Numbered from the stretch's first letter, positions 35,901 to 47,660 are shown. The stretch: 64,000 nucleotides of DNA from Buxus sempervirens (GCA_947561395.2 OX387195.1:25435126-25499125); one strand, 5' to 3'. Notes: generated by a model from the sequence alone, not told the origin. A program made the numbers and translations.

Positions 35901-38900
35901 AGATGGGAGATGTCTTCATTCCAAAGCTTGTTGCTGCTTCTGGTTTTTCATTGCTAAGATTCTTTTTTTTAATCATATATATAAGCTAAACTCCCTTGAC
36001 GATGTACTAGCCTCCCAATATACTGATTCAAACCATACCCTAGATGCTTAACCTAGAAAATGAATTGGACAAGATGTTCAACACACACGGTACACGAGGC
36101 CAAAATATAGTAATATGGTCCTGCCTCACCACATATAGAATAAACAAAGGCCATGTACAGTAACGACACCACAATATCAAAGTCCAATAAATATAGACAC
36201 CCAACATCTTCTAACATCACCACTTGAGTATCACCTAAATATTGGAAGCATGGCCACCCAAGTAGATACATTAGTAACAGAATCCTGAATATCGCAATGA
36301 TAGATCAAGACCTCCAAGCATTTGATCCTCAGATGTATTTTCTTTTGGGCATCTTCTAGCATCTCTTGTACAGGGATGGACATTCAGGAAGTTCTAGTAT
36401 GTGAGAATTTTCAGGAACCGTAGGAACTTAGATCTTTTATTTCCTTGTATACTGTTGGAGGTTGTTGTACATGTAACACTTTTCTCTTATCTTAATATAA
36501 TCTTTTCCATTACCGATTAAAAAAAATATTTGACATCGTCCACTGTCGATCCTCAAAGATGCATCTATTACTCTCCTTCCACACACACACCAAGTGGTAA
36601 AGAAGAGTAACTGATATAATCTGCGGCCCTGAAGTCTATTCCACTGGAAAAACCCATGTTATGTCAATCAACCCTAAGAAATACTGCCAAATCTACCATG
36701 TGAAGGAGCAATAAATAAGGAGGTGATCAGCTGGCTCCCCATATGAACAGCACAGAAAACAAGTAGCAAAAACTCGTTTCTATTACATGCTGGTTCTGAT
36801 CCAACCCAACTGCATTTGATGGCTCTGAAGCACTTGATAATAGGCTTAGCACAACTAGGGGCTCATTGACACTCTCCTAGGTCCTCCCACAAGGGGCCCA
36901 AAGAAACCAACCACACCCTCTTAAATTTCAACCTCTATCCTAAGGAGAAATGCTGAACTTGGGCCCAAAACCCAACCTCTCATTTATTTTAAAAGTGCCA
37001 AATTTGCTGACATCATACTTCAATTGACCACCACATCCTCTTATATTCAAACTCTCTCCTCACAAAACCCAAGAAAATTTTTGGAAGGGCATCCTAGGAA
37101 AGCATACTTGTTGCTTCCACGTCACAGAGTAAAGACCACATCATCATCACCCACCCTTTATAGGACCCATCAACATGAGACTTACTTAACCCTTAGAGTG
37201 AAACATCCTGTTGAGAAACCTTCAGTAACAAAGCTACCAAACTCCTCCAAAGCACCACAAGAATTCCCAATTAGCCTGATGGTTTCAGAAGCCCATATAT
37301 GGAAGAGCAAACTTCTAATGGCTACCCATGCACCGTGTAAAAACTTGTCAACAGTATTTGCAACTTGGAAAAGGCCACCAACGTAATGGCACTCTAGACA
37401 ATTCCTCTTCAACTAACTCCGTAGCTCCTCCTCTAACAATGAAAACAAAATGGCCAAAGATCTCGAGAAAGAGATGATAAACACTCTCAAAAGAGATGGC
37501 AAAAGAGGATCCCATTTTGCTAGTCTTATCCGATTTGCAGAGCACCGGCCAACTCTTGTCTAAAATTGAAAATGAGCACTCCTTAACTCAATGACAACTT
37601 TTTTTTTTTTTGATTGCCATTCAAAAAACACGATGTCATAACAACAATTTCTTCCAGTTTCTTTAAACATTGCGAAGTGCCAAAATCAAATCTAAAAGTG
37701 GTTCATGGTTTATGGGAATCCAAAATTATTCAACAGCCAAAATCAGAGTTGCTGTAAAAAAATCAAAGCACAAAGTCTCCAAAAAACCCAGTCTCTATTT
37801 TTTGTCAAACTTGAAGAGATATCACTGTTTAGCAAACTGTGATCTAGGAACCAAAAACATATTTATTCATTACCATACCTAACAGAAATTCTTGACACCT
37901 CAAATACCATAAAAAGTGGACAAAATTAAGTTAGGATTTTTTTATCCTCCACCAAATTATCTGCTTAATTCTCTAATAAATACAGGCATTGAGTGAACGA
38001 AAGGGTATTTCACAAAACATAAAGCGAAATCATCCATGAATATCCAATTTTCAAACGAGCTCACAGGAAAACAGGAATAGACAAAGGAATAGGACATGAG
38101 AAAGATGCTTATTTCCATTTAAAACATTTGTTATAGTATTATTCGTTATAAAATCATCACTTTGGTTGAAGGATATTTCCTTCTACAAATGGGTATTTCA
38201 GGAAAGACCTCTGCTGTCTTAAGAGAAGGTATGGGGCTTTCAGAATGTTCTTATGGTCAACTAAACAAGGGTATTCATTCCATAGGATGTTCTCATTGTT
38301 GTGGATATTATACATTTCTTATTTCCTTCATACGCCATTTTCTTCTTCTCTTGTTAAAATTCTGGAGTCCACAGTTACTGGTGATTGCAACATGAACTTG
38401 GTCGATATTGGTGACAAGGATGTGAAAACAGTTTCAAGGTAATGCAAAAATTGAAAGTATTTTACTTGAGTAGTTATTAATACGAAAGGTGATGGATTTC
38501 ATGGGTTGTGGATATGTAATGGCTCAATGTCGATTGCATTAAATTCTGTTTTATTGTGGATTCCTAACTGGCAACAATCCGTAGATATAGTCCCTCTGAA
38601 TGACACAGATAACTCTCTTCCCTTCCTGTTCTGTTTTATTTAGCTTTCATTTTCTCCATCGTTTTCTTTTCATGTTTGCATATAATTCTCGAAAGTTCTT
38701 CCAAGGGGTTGTCAGAATCAGTTTAAAACAGTTTATTTAGCCTAATTTCTGATGACCACCTCCAAGCAGCAGGCCTGTCCACAACAAATGCTGACAAAAC
38801 ACAACCAAATGACTTCCTCCTTAGATAGCAGAAAACCAATTACTCTTTAATCATGCATCACAAAGAGACAGAATCATAATCACTACATCATCCCAACATT

Positions 38901-39651
38901 GTTACATATGACTAGATCAGAATACAAGTTGAATTGCAGAAGAAACAAAAAAAGATCTGAAATAAGAGGTTCAGTCACCGATAAATCCACCCAATTGAGA
39001 ACTAACTATGGAATCCAATATGACAAAACAACAGCATACCTCCTCAATGCTCCCATCCTCAAGCTCCATGTTAAAAGAAAGTACCATGGATTCGTCGAGG
39101 ATGTTCTCCAAATCGTCAATATACATCGCCTCTGTGAAAAAGAAAAGAAAAAGACTACATCTCAACTCTGTGAAAAAGAAAAGAAAAAGACTACGTCTCA
39201 ACTCCTATCAAATGTTTACTATCTCAAGTTTCTTCAACTTGATCGGTTAAAAGAGTCTAAAAGTAGAAATTCATAATCACGGTCGTTGGGCAAAATACCA
39301 TGTCCCCTAATGTTCATACAACTCAAAATTGCAAAACCCTAATTATACCTTTCAATAGGGTGAAACAACAAAAGATATAAGGGTGCTAAAGAAATACAAT
39401 CCTAATGTTCATGCAACTCAAAATCGCAAAACCAAAACCCTAATTATACCTTTCGATCGGGTGAACCACGAAAAGATATCAGCGGCGAGTTGATCATATT
39501 TATTTTGCGAATCTCGCCCGCCCCACTCGTTCTCGACGGCCATTTGTAGCGCAGTCCACCGAGAGAGAATCAAAGAGATACCTTCTTCGAAGACAGAACA
39601 AGCCTCCTGCGTGAGCTGAGAATTTACACGTCCCCCGTTAGCGGAATCCAT
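26931..39651 (-). CDS. TSR2: TSR2 homologue, pre-rRNA processing protein, four exons, 201 aa
   Basis: Exons on the minus strand: 39651-39450, 39131-39040, 28542-28429 and 27128-26931; phases join exactly and splice sites are GT-AG. Exon 1 encodes the conserved TSR2 core ([20 protein letters not shown] and NEWGGRDS). Exon 2 continues [18 protein letters not shown] and LEDGSIEE, and exon 3 [13 protein letters not shown]. Exon 4 is the acidic tail ([18 protein letters not shown]) followed by [20 protein letters not shown]2 proteins escort Rps26 and act in 20S pre-rRNA maturation (known from yeast). The length and acidic tail fit the family. The gene is stretched by a 10.5-kb intron 2 filled with LINE remnants and a 1.3-kb intron 3. 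The intron 1 acceptor is duplicated in tandem. All coding exons look intact. Confidence 0.93.
27200..28428. other. TSR2 intron 3
   Basis: AT-rich intron sequence. The part adjoining exon 4 (to about 27250) was copied to 19362-19606. No other gene or clear element is visible in it. Confidence 0.6.
28800..28922 (+). mobile_element. LINE 3' tail fragment
   Basis: A T-rich 3' UTR-like segment with GTGGGCTGTCTGCC and ATATTTCCTCAC ends in an A run before 28922. This is the usual tail of plant L1-type LINEs. It abuts the endonuclease remnant of the next LINE and lies in TSR2 intron 2. Confidence 0.5.
28930..32603 (+). mobile_element. Decayed LINE, 5'-truncated, in TSR2 intron 2 (antisense to TSR2)
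   Basis: The remnant begins in the endonuclease domain (LVSGFYGP near 28950, then [12 protein letters not shown]). It runs through RT (30180-31580), a zf-RVT-like segment ([15 protein letters not shown] near 32100) and a C-terminal [13 protein letters not shown] block. It ends at a short 3' UTR and an A run at 32594-32603. Many stops and frame breaks lie between 28990 and 30440. No RNase H domain is seen, so this is a different lineage from the LINE at 1-8154. Confidence 0.85.
30444..31577 (+). pseudogene. LINE reverse transcriptase fragment
   Basis: This 377-codon open stretch has RT motifs [44 protein letters not shown] and a catalytic box reading LLFANDI where active copies have F/YADD. 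One catalytic Asp is therefore replaced by Asn. The frame continues as a second piece at 31534-32181 after a frame change. It is inactive, both by that substitution and by breaks upstream and downstream. Confidence 0.85.
32604..35900 (-). mobile_element. Decayed LINE(s), minus orientation, scrambled
   Basis: Minus-strand remnants include an RT segment at 32864-33085 ([18 protein letters not shown]) and the endonuclease end at 34321-34503 ([12 protein letters not shown]). An ORF1-like Leu/Glu-rich frame is at 35057-35248. A plus-strand RT-end fragment at about 33283-33570 (LERMQRDF, then [10 protein letters not shown]) interrupts the order, so a second copy inserted or the segment inverted. 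Many stops are present. The right boundary is uncertain. Confidence 0.7.
35671..35738. repeat. 34-bp tandem duplication
   Basis: The unit beginning CCCAAAATCCTACTACC at 35671 is repeated exactly from 35705. It lies inside LINE-derived intron DNA. Nearby, GTTTGATTGA (about 35808) and TCAATCAAAC (about 35858) form a short inverted repeat. Confidence 0.85.
36340..36530 (+). mobile_element. LINE 3' end fragment, plus orientation
   Basis: A T-rich 3' UTR (TTCCTTGTATACTG, then TTCCATTACCGATT) ends in an A run at about 36521-36529. The tail closely resembles the end of the LINE at 28930-32603 (CCTTACTTACCGATC followed by A). It is a short insertion between minus-strand LINE pieces. Confidence 0.55.
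36531..37592 (-). mobile_element. Minus-strand LINE remnant (zf-RVT end and ORF1-like piece)
   Basis: The minus strand of about 36540-36780 reads [15 protein letters not shown] followed by [15 protein letters not shown], the zf-RVT and C-terminal blocks of a LINE ORF2. Further right, 37182-37545 encodes ORF1-like sequence ([16 protein letters not shown]). The middle of ORF2 between them is missing, so the copy is internally deleted or is two fragments. A T run at 37592-37604 marks the adjoining repeat boundary. Confidence 0.6.
37605..39039. other. Remainder of TSR2 intron 2, no gene seen
   Basis: AT-rich sequence between the LINE mosaic and TSR2 exon 2. No recognisable domain was found in any frame. 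Confidence 0.5.
39132..39203 (-). repeat. Tandemly duplicated 3' splice site of TSR2 intron 1
   Basis: Two 36-bp units (39132-39167 and 39168-39203) differ at one base. On the minus strand each ends in a pyrimidine tract and TTTTTCACAG. The inner AG is the acceptor used in my exon 2 model. The outer one is equivalent and would extend exon 2 by 36 nt, which is in frame and free of stops. Confidence 0.85.
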
Positions 39652-39884
39652 GAAAGCTTCACTCCAAACCCTAGCCCCAGCTTCTACCTCCCCTGCGAGA
39701 CGCGAATAAGAAAATGGATCTAGGTGAAATTTCCCCAGGAAATAATAACGTGTGCTTCTAATCTCTCAACGCCCGGTCTAGAAACGCTTTGTAAAGTATT
39801 TTTGTGCTTTTGAAACAAGAAAATCTATTATATATATACCTTATAAAAGAACCAAAATATAAAAGAAACACTTCGTAGTTTTTC

Positions 39885-42800
39885 TTTTCTGCTTGATTTG
39901 TTTCCCAATTTCGACCTGCTTTTATAACTTTATTTTTCCGCTTTTCTCCCTCACTTTGTCACTATTTACGTCATAACGTCAGCTATTACCTTCTTACGCC
40001 GACTTAATGCCTTTAAGTTGGCTTTAATTTTTAATTTATACTTTTCCAAATAAATTCAGATTCAGTCATTTATTTTTTGTCTCTTATGCCTGATATGTTT
40101 TCCAATTAAAACCTGTTTTTCTATTTTTTGTTCCACTTTTCTCCCTCAATTTGTCGCTATTTATAGTGAGTTGTTTCCGGTCGACGTCAGTTCTTAGCTT
40201 TATTCGGCCGACTTCAAATGCCTTTAAGTTGGTTTTAAGTGATACTTTTCCAAATAAATTCATATTTAGTGTTAATATTTGAATGAGTCATACTTTTTAA
40301 AATATTTGAAAATCAGTGTCATTTTATTAATTATTATAATAACTTTCTTTTAAAAATCAGAATATCATATGCTACAGCATAATACTCTGATTTCCAAGTC
40401 TAAGTATTTTATTAATAATATAAATTATATAGATTTTAAACCTTTGTCAGAGTATATTTGACATAGCATATTTGACTTTTTATTTAAATAAAATGTGAGT
40501 TATTATATATACATTTAATTTATGTTGTTCATATACTTTATTATTAAAAGATAATTATTACATATATTTAATTTTATATTAAAACATTTTATATTAGTAT
40601 GTAAATATGCTCTAAAATTATATTTACATTGTATTTAATTTAGGATGTAATTATTAAAATATAATTATTTTAACGTAAAGTTTATAAATTAATGCATTGG
40701 AATATATGCTATTAATTATTAAATTAATAATATATTTCTGTATAAATTAATAGAGTTATATTATTTTAAAAACGTTATTACACTAAAATCTGTACAAATT
40801 AGCAATTATATAATTTAATTTATAATTAAATTTTACATATAATTCCAACTTACTTTTTACTATCTTTTAATAAAAAGCAACACTGAAATATGATTCCCAT
40901 TGTATAATTATATTCTATGTAAATTAGCAATTATTTTTGTAACATGATATAATAAATTAATAATATATATTTTCATAACATAACATGTTTTGTATGCCAG
41001 AACATCGGACAGGCTCTTCAATAGAGCAAAGACCAATCTTACAGCTTGTGTTAACATGATGTTATTTATCATTGATATGAAGCAATAACATATATATTGC
41101 CATGTTAAAGCTTTTGAGGATGCATCAGAACTTTTATATTGATCATATGCTTGTGTAGAATGTCCAATCTAACCTGCCAATTGGGATATAAAATAAAATT
41201 TAAGCTACATTCTTAACTTTAATGAACAAATTCTACCAATTAAGATAATAAACAAAATTTAAACTAAATAAAAATTCTAATTTACTCTTAAAGTAATTGA
41301 CATTGATTCTTAATTATATTTTAAAAAAGTACAACTGATCCTAAATTATCAAGAATTGGGTAACAGAATCTGAATTTTTTTTTAAAATATCACTTAAAAC
41401 CAATTTCTCCTTTTTTTAAGTAGAAATTCGAATTGGACAACTGAAATCCTTTTTTAAGTAGAAATTTGAATTGGACAACTGAAATCCTATTTTAAGTAGA
41501 AATTCAAATTGGACAACTAAATGTAAATTATTTCGAAAAAGTATCATTTAAAACCAAATTTTCATTTTCAGCAGAAATTGTTTTTAAGTGACACTTCTTA
41601 GAAATAATTTAGATATAGTAACTAAATTCTAAATAATTGCAAATATTCGGAACTGAGTGTCATTTTGAAGTAGTTTACGTTGTTATCACATTGTATCATT
41701 TTTCCCTTTTGATATTTATAATATACAAACAATCCCAGTTTTCTACTTGAGGTTTTTGAAAATATTAGTTTATCACATTGAGGTTTGCTATGTGTAATAA
41801 TTTCCTCCTTCTAGAGGGTTGATCGATAAAATTTTGATAATGTTGATGAGGATGCAAGAGAAAAAATATTTATCATCAATTTTGCCATTCATAAGGGCAT
41901 TTTTTGTACTCAAGGCATAAATAAAGTCTTTTTTTTTTTACTTTTAAACATAAATAAAGGAGCAAATTTGTCAATTAACATTTTCTTAGTTACAGTGTTA
42001 ATAGTCAAACATCTAAAATGAGGGATACATAGAAAACTACAAAGTGGTAAACTGATATTTTAAAAACTTCAGAAGAAAATGGGGGTTGTTAAAAACCTCA
42101 AGGTGCATAGCTCGTATATAGTCATTTGATGATATATGTAATTGTAGTAAAATTCTGAGTATTTATAGATAATTGTGTTTAGTATAAGTGATTTCTAGAG
42201 AAAATCACTTTAAATTTGTGAGAAATGACAAAGTTTGTGTTGTGGCACAAAATACATTAAGATTTATGTTTAAACATAATTTGTACCGGAAAATGGAAAT
42301 TGTATTGTGTAAGAAAGAGATGTAAAAAGTGTGGTGATATAGGCTTATATACGAATATATGCAAAGAGATTGAGATATTCTTGTAAAATCGTGCTACCAG
42401 TTCAATGACAATTTTGAAAATACAGATTGATGGACATGCAAATAATAATGGAATGTAATATTAACTTATCAGTATTGGGAGATGACACATGCAATATTGA
42501 ATATTAGACATGCAGGGGCCTTAATTCGCGTATTTATTGCCATGATAATTAAAAATTATGATATATTTTGCCACATGGTTCAAGTATTAGTACATTGAGA
42601 AAAAATGTCTTAAGGGCACGTGTTCTGTAATTACAAGTGTTGTAACATTGTTTCAATAACCTTAACTAAAGTTTCCATAATTATAATGTATTAAAAATTG
42701 CTTTAGTATGACACTGAAGAATCAGATTGCGGCATCAAGTTGGTTGAATGAAAGATGCAGCACATAATAAGTCTGATTATGTTAGTGATTCAAATCAATG

Positions 42801-43515
42801 TATATGAAAAGGACATTTTAATATGTAGACATGTAATGTTGAAGCTCAACATGTATAACCATAAAAGAAACTATATATAGATGTTTTGTCAAAGAAAATT
42901 AACATAGAGAGAGTTGTACAAACTTACTCAAAAGAATTATCGTAATAATAAAACAAAATATAAATGCTTGTTAAAGGAGGCTCAGACCTATGAGTTTGGA
43001 CCAATCTTGTTGTTTAAAATTGGAGAATATTATGTATTTTCTTAGTCGAAAATTATGTGTCCCTTTACTATTTATATTACTAATAAAATACTTAGACTTG
43101 TAAATCAGAGTATTATGCTGTAGCATATGATATTCTAATTTTTAAAAGAAAGTTATTATAGTAATTAATAAAATGACACTGATTTTCAAATATTTTAAAA
43201 ATATGACTCATTCACAAGTATCAAGAATATTAACACTAAATCTGAATTTATTTGGAAAAGTATCACTTAAAACCAATTTAAAGGCATTTGAAGTCGGCCG
43301 AATAAAGCTAAGAACTGACGTCGACCGGGAACAACTCACTGTAAATAGCGACAAATTGAGGGAGAAAAGCAAAACAAAAAATAGAAAAGCAGGTTTTAAT
43401 TGGAAAACATATCAGGCATAAGAGACAAAAAATAAATGACTGAATCTGAATTTATTTGGAAAAGTATAACTTAAAAATTAAAACCAACTTAAAGGCATTA
43501 AGTCGGCACAAGAAG
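39885..43515. mobile_element. Long-inverted-repeat (foldback/MULE-like) DNA element, no transposase seen
   Basis: The left arm (about 39990-40430) and right arm (about 43066-43515) are inverted repeats of roughly 440 bp with high identity. Matched blocks include GACTTAATGCCTTTAAGTTG, GGTCGACGTCAGTTCTTAGC and CATATGCTACAGCATAATA. The left side also holds a second tandem unit (A at 39885-40075, B at 40076-40265, about 190 bp each, diverged). Only part of unit A is mirrored on the right, where a hAT-like fragment starts. The 2.6-kb core is very AT-rich and has no ORF of transposase size. Subterminal tandem units in long inverted arms are known for foldback and some Mutator-like elements; the class is inferred. 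No target duplication was found because the right end is disrupted. Confidence 0.75.
41413..41520. repeat. 38-bp tandem repeat, about three copies
   Basis: AAGTAGAAATT recurs at about 41418, 41456 and 41494. Each time it is followed by an AATTGGACAACTGAAATCC-like segment. The repeat lies in the AT-rich core of the inverted-repeat element. Confidence 0.8.
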
Positions 43516-43700
43516 TAGGGCTGTAAACGGATCGGATTCGGACCGGATCCATGCTTATCCGAGTTCGAATCCGATTATATTTTATGGAATCCGTTTCTGA
43601 TTAAAGTCCGACGGATTATTGAAAGTCATTACTGAATTCGAATTCGATTATATTTATGTATTCCATATCCGAATTCGCTTAATATCCGAAAATACAATTT
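43516..43700. mobile_element. Truncated hAT-like terminus
   Basis: TAGGGCTGTAAACGGATCGG followed by many GGAT/TCCGA motifs is typical of a hAT-type end with subterminal repeats. No matching opposite end was found downstream. It breaks the right arm of the inverted-repeat element. Confidence 0.5.
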
Positions 43701-45150
43701 GCAACTAAGATTACAAGTAGAAAATAGAAAAATAAAGAAAACCCTAATTAGAAGAAAGAAGAGGTAGAAGAAAAAGCCCTAATGTCTGAAATCCAAAAAC
43801 AGCAGGAAACCTAACTCACACTGTAATAGCAGTTTCCAATTAACCACTATTCCTATTCCCTGCGAACAAACGAACATGAAAATTCATCAAAACCCTAGCG
43901 CTAACCCCATTACAAAGCTGAATAAGGTTCAAAACAATCCTATGCTCATGTTGATATAAGCCAAAAATAAAATAAATAAATAAATAACAAAGTTAGACAG
44001 GACCAAACAACCTAGTGCAATAAGGATGAAAAATCGAACCTTTTAGTCGGGAGAAATGGCGGGGAAGAACTATAAGAATGGAAACCCTAGCACGAGAAGA
44101 AAGAGAAAAAATGAAAGGGCGGAATAGAAATGGATATGGAACCGTAGGGTTCTAATCTTTTGAATGACAATTTTGAAAATACAGAAATAGACCCAAAACA
44201 TATATCTGATCTCGAAACTCTATGTTTAGCAAGCCGATCTGCAATTGTGATCGGCATAAAAAAAATTTATAATTGCAATAAATTGGCTTACCACATCCAT
44301 TATGATTGGCAACATTATTCTGATCCTGTAGCCCTAATCTACCAAAAAATAATATCTATCATTTCACAACTCACTGCTGCCTATATAGATCTCTGTTTTA
44401 CATGCACTACTCATCTTAACCTACTTTACCCTATTTTGTTCCAAAACGAATGAATATGTACATGTTCAAAAGAAATCTAAGTAAATACAAACATTAAAAA
44501 AAAGAAAGGAAAAAGGGAAACAAAAAAAAAAGCTCTTAAATACATAATGACATATTAAAAAATCAAGAGACAAAAAATACCACACGCAACATTCAGCTTA
44601 GTGACATCAAAGAAGTTACAGCTACACATTGAAATTGTTTCCATGAACAAAAATTGACACTCAATAAGCTAGTCTAAAGGGAACACTACCACAAACAGTA
44701 TCATCTTTCATACAGAACAAGTATACGATATGCTCTTAGAAAATTCTTTGAGAAGGTCGGAATATTCTTCACCTTTTAATACGTTGTTCAAATCTAAAAG
44801 TATCAACTTCAGTCATTAAATCTTAAATCTTATGTGCCTACCGGCACACATAACATCTTTCAAATTAGAATAGAAAAAACCGAACCCTATATCGAATAAG
44901 CAGAGATAAAACAAGTGCAAAACCACAACATCAACTCAAAAACCACTGAAAAATCCACGAAAGCACAAAAACTCAAATCAACTAACAGATAGATCGATCT
45001 ATCAATAACCGCAAAATCTACAAAAAGCTTCATAAATAACAACCTAGATAAGATTACGATTCAACGCGATCAGTAGCTATTTCACGAGAAAGCTACGAAA
45101 TCAACAAGAAAAATAATGAGAAGCGAGATTTAAACCATAACATGGATTAA
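43700..45150. other. Gene-poor AT-rich region
   Basis: No recognisable protein. It includes AAACCCTAA-type motifs at about 43740 and 43890 and an A-rich stretch at 44490-44560. The phrase AATGACAATTTTGAAAATAC at 44163 recurs near 42409. Confidence 0.45.
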
Positions 45151-45178
45151 GATGTAGTGTAGAAAACAGAAGAACAAC

Positions 45179-45330
45179 CTGATAGCTACGAATCTTGAAT
45201 ATCCTTGGAGAAAGAAAACGGAGAGAAAAAAGATCGTCTGCGTTTAAAGCTGCTTTTAGGGTTTCTCAACTCCTCGGATCTGTACCGCGTAGTTAAGGAA
45301 CGCAACTGGAGATGAAGATGGTTTTGGAAA
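45179..45330 (-). promoter_or_regulatory. Candidate first exon/5' UTR with telo-box, minus strand
   Basis: On the minus strand the segment contains a telo-box AAACCCTAA (45256-45264). A leader with CT-rich runs (TTTTCTCTCCGTTTTC) follows, ending at a possible donor CAG|GTTGTT at 45179. Telo-boxes are common just downstream of start sites of plant translation-related genes. No coding exon of a matching gene could be identified to the left, so this may be the remnant of a gene or a noncoding transcript. Confidence 0.3.
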
Positions 45331-45559
45331 GCAGGTAAGTTTCGATATATGAACACGCGCAATCCCTTGTCATTACTCTCTTCGGTTTTCCGATATTACC
45401 CTAACCTTTTTCTTTTTTTTTTTTGGAACATTATGAAAAAAAGATCACTTTTGACCAGTATTTATAAAAAGAATTCATCAAATAACTTATTTCCAAAACA
45501 AGTTCACTTTTTAGAAACAATTAAATTACATGATCACTTTCAAAAATAATTAAATTATA

Positions 45560-47005
45560 AAATCAAATTACTTGAGACACAAGCATTATACCTGGAATAT
45601 ATCGTTTTTACATAAAATAGACACCATTTTTTAAATTTTTTTGAAAAATACATGCAGGTCAATTATGTTTGAAAAGTAACACTTTTTTATAAAATGAGAT
45701 TTTTATGAACTGTTTTATAAATAAAAGCCAAAAAGTGACCCTTTTTATAATCTTTTCTTTTTTTCATTTTTTTCTCTTCCTAATTTCAAATTTTTATAAG
45801 GAAAGCAGGAGCATTGGGATTCTGTTGGCCGGTTCGTTCAACTAGGATGATCAATAAACATGCAGAACTTATATATATCTTGTTTTGCTTTCATAAAATC
45901 CCGACGATTGTTTGGTGAGAGTCACACGTGGCTAAGGGACTGTATTGAACAGCCATTGGAACTCGTGTAAAACACAATACCTGTGTACCCAATAGACCGG
46001 TCGGATATCGTCTCCACTATAATCTTGGACCTTTTTTTCTAGTGACTTTTTTTTTTATGGAAAGCTGAGCTAGCCTCTTTCTTCATTTGATGAAAACAGT
46101 GTTACAAGAGCTACAACATCAAACCAGAATACAACGATTATATACCCAAATAAGCTTATAAGCAAAAAAGGCCAGGATACTAAGGAGACCCCAACAATCT
46201 GGTTGCAATTCTGAATGAAAGTGTCCGACCCTGCGCCGAAACAGCATGAAACCACATGAAGAACATGGGTAAAGTCAGACCAAGGGTCCGTCAAAACACG
46301 GATTGAAATTCCCATTAACGGGAGAAAAGGTTTCATCAAAGATGAAAAAGCCAGAAAAGAAATGCTCGGTAAACCGCGACACAGAACAATAACAACTGAT
46401 TTCACTAGAAACAAAAACAAACCAAAACACAAGACTAATATAAATGATCACCGTAAATCAGTGTTGTCAATGCACTTTTGTACTACTAAGGCTAATATAG
46501 ACCAAAGTATTGATCACACGGCCCATTACAAAGGACCCATATCAAATGGATGGTCAGTTTCTCGACTTCACCATTCCATATGGAAAAATTGGTCTTGATG
46601 TAAGAATCAACTAAAAACGCCGCAATTAATCACAGGACTTTCACCTTTCCTAATGGAGGAATCACTTATATATCATACTAGGGGTGCCCGCACATGCTCC
46701 CCACGTTAAAATTGATAATAACAAAAAAGACGAAGATGCAATAATATGTATAAGAAAAAAAAAAGCAAATATAGGTACAAAAGTGATTTAATCAATACAA
46801 TTTCGTTACTTTTCCTCTAACAAATAAATTCTACATTTATAAACATTAGAGTATGATAACTAATGCAAGAAGGGCAAAGTGAGAAGATTTAAATTTCACA
46901 ATTTAATTCAATATATATTTGCACTTTGTTATATTTAATTCATAATCTACAAAAATTTTGACCCTATTATAATAATACCCCAATTTCTTTTTCCATAATA
47001 ATAAA

Positions 47006-47008
<3 letters not shown>
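45560..47008. other. AT-rich intergenic region, no confident gene
   Basis: A hydrophobic minus-strand frame at 46070-46432 has no recognisable domain and is probably chance or transposon-derived. A T run precedes it at about 46048-46057. I see no supported gene. Confidence 0.4.

Positions 47009-47040
<32 letters not shown>
47009..47040. repeat. (TC)16 microsatellite
   Basis: Thirty-two bases of perfect TC repeat, followed directly by TATATATA. Confidence 0.97.
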
Positions 47041-47048
<8 letters not shown>

Positions 47049-47660
47049 GTATTTTCCTTAAAATATGCATTTAGTATTCCCTACCTAATTAATGTTAACT
47101 TAGAAAATAAATTTAGAAGTGATAACTTATCAAAATAATAAAATAGAAATCAAATAAATTAATTTAAATGCGTTAAAACATTTTAAGTAATTCAAAACAA
47201 ATGAATTGATAAATATGTGTGTGTGTGTGCATGCTTGCGTGTATGTGCCCTTTCCAATAGAGTAGAATGACATTTCAATTCTAATTATTTAAATGGTCAT
47301 TTGTTTCAATTACCCTAATATTACCACTTGAGAGCAATTTAATTATTAAATTTTATCATCAAATTATAATAAAATAAAAATACAAAATAATAAAATAAAT
47401 TATTTACCTTGCAATAACAAAACATTCAATTTCCTCCAATATCTCAATCAAGTACTGTGTAAAAGGCAAACATAAATAAAACAAAATTAAACAAGAGTTA
47501 TATTAATTCATTAAAAAAAAGCAAATTAAACAAGGGTTAGGTTAAAAGACATATAGTATAACTTTTATGAAAGTAAATTTTATTTACTTATTAGTGATAG
47601 TAGATTTACCTGTTTCATTAAGGAAACTATAATTGTAACGGTATAGAAATTGACACCTAT

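Noticed and set aside
43173-43421. 82-aa plus-strand frame
   Set aside because: It lies entirely in the right arm of the inverted-repeat element; the mirrored left arm has no matching conserved frame.
46070-46432. 120-aa hydrophobic minus-strand frame
   Set aside because: Irregular composition, no known domain, no splice or promoter context; a chance frame in repeat-like DNA is more likely.
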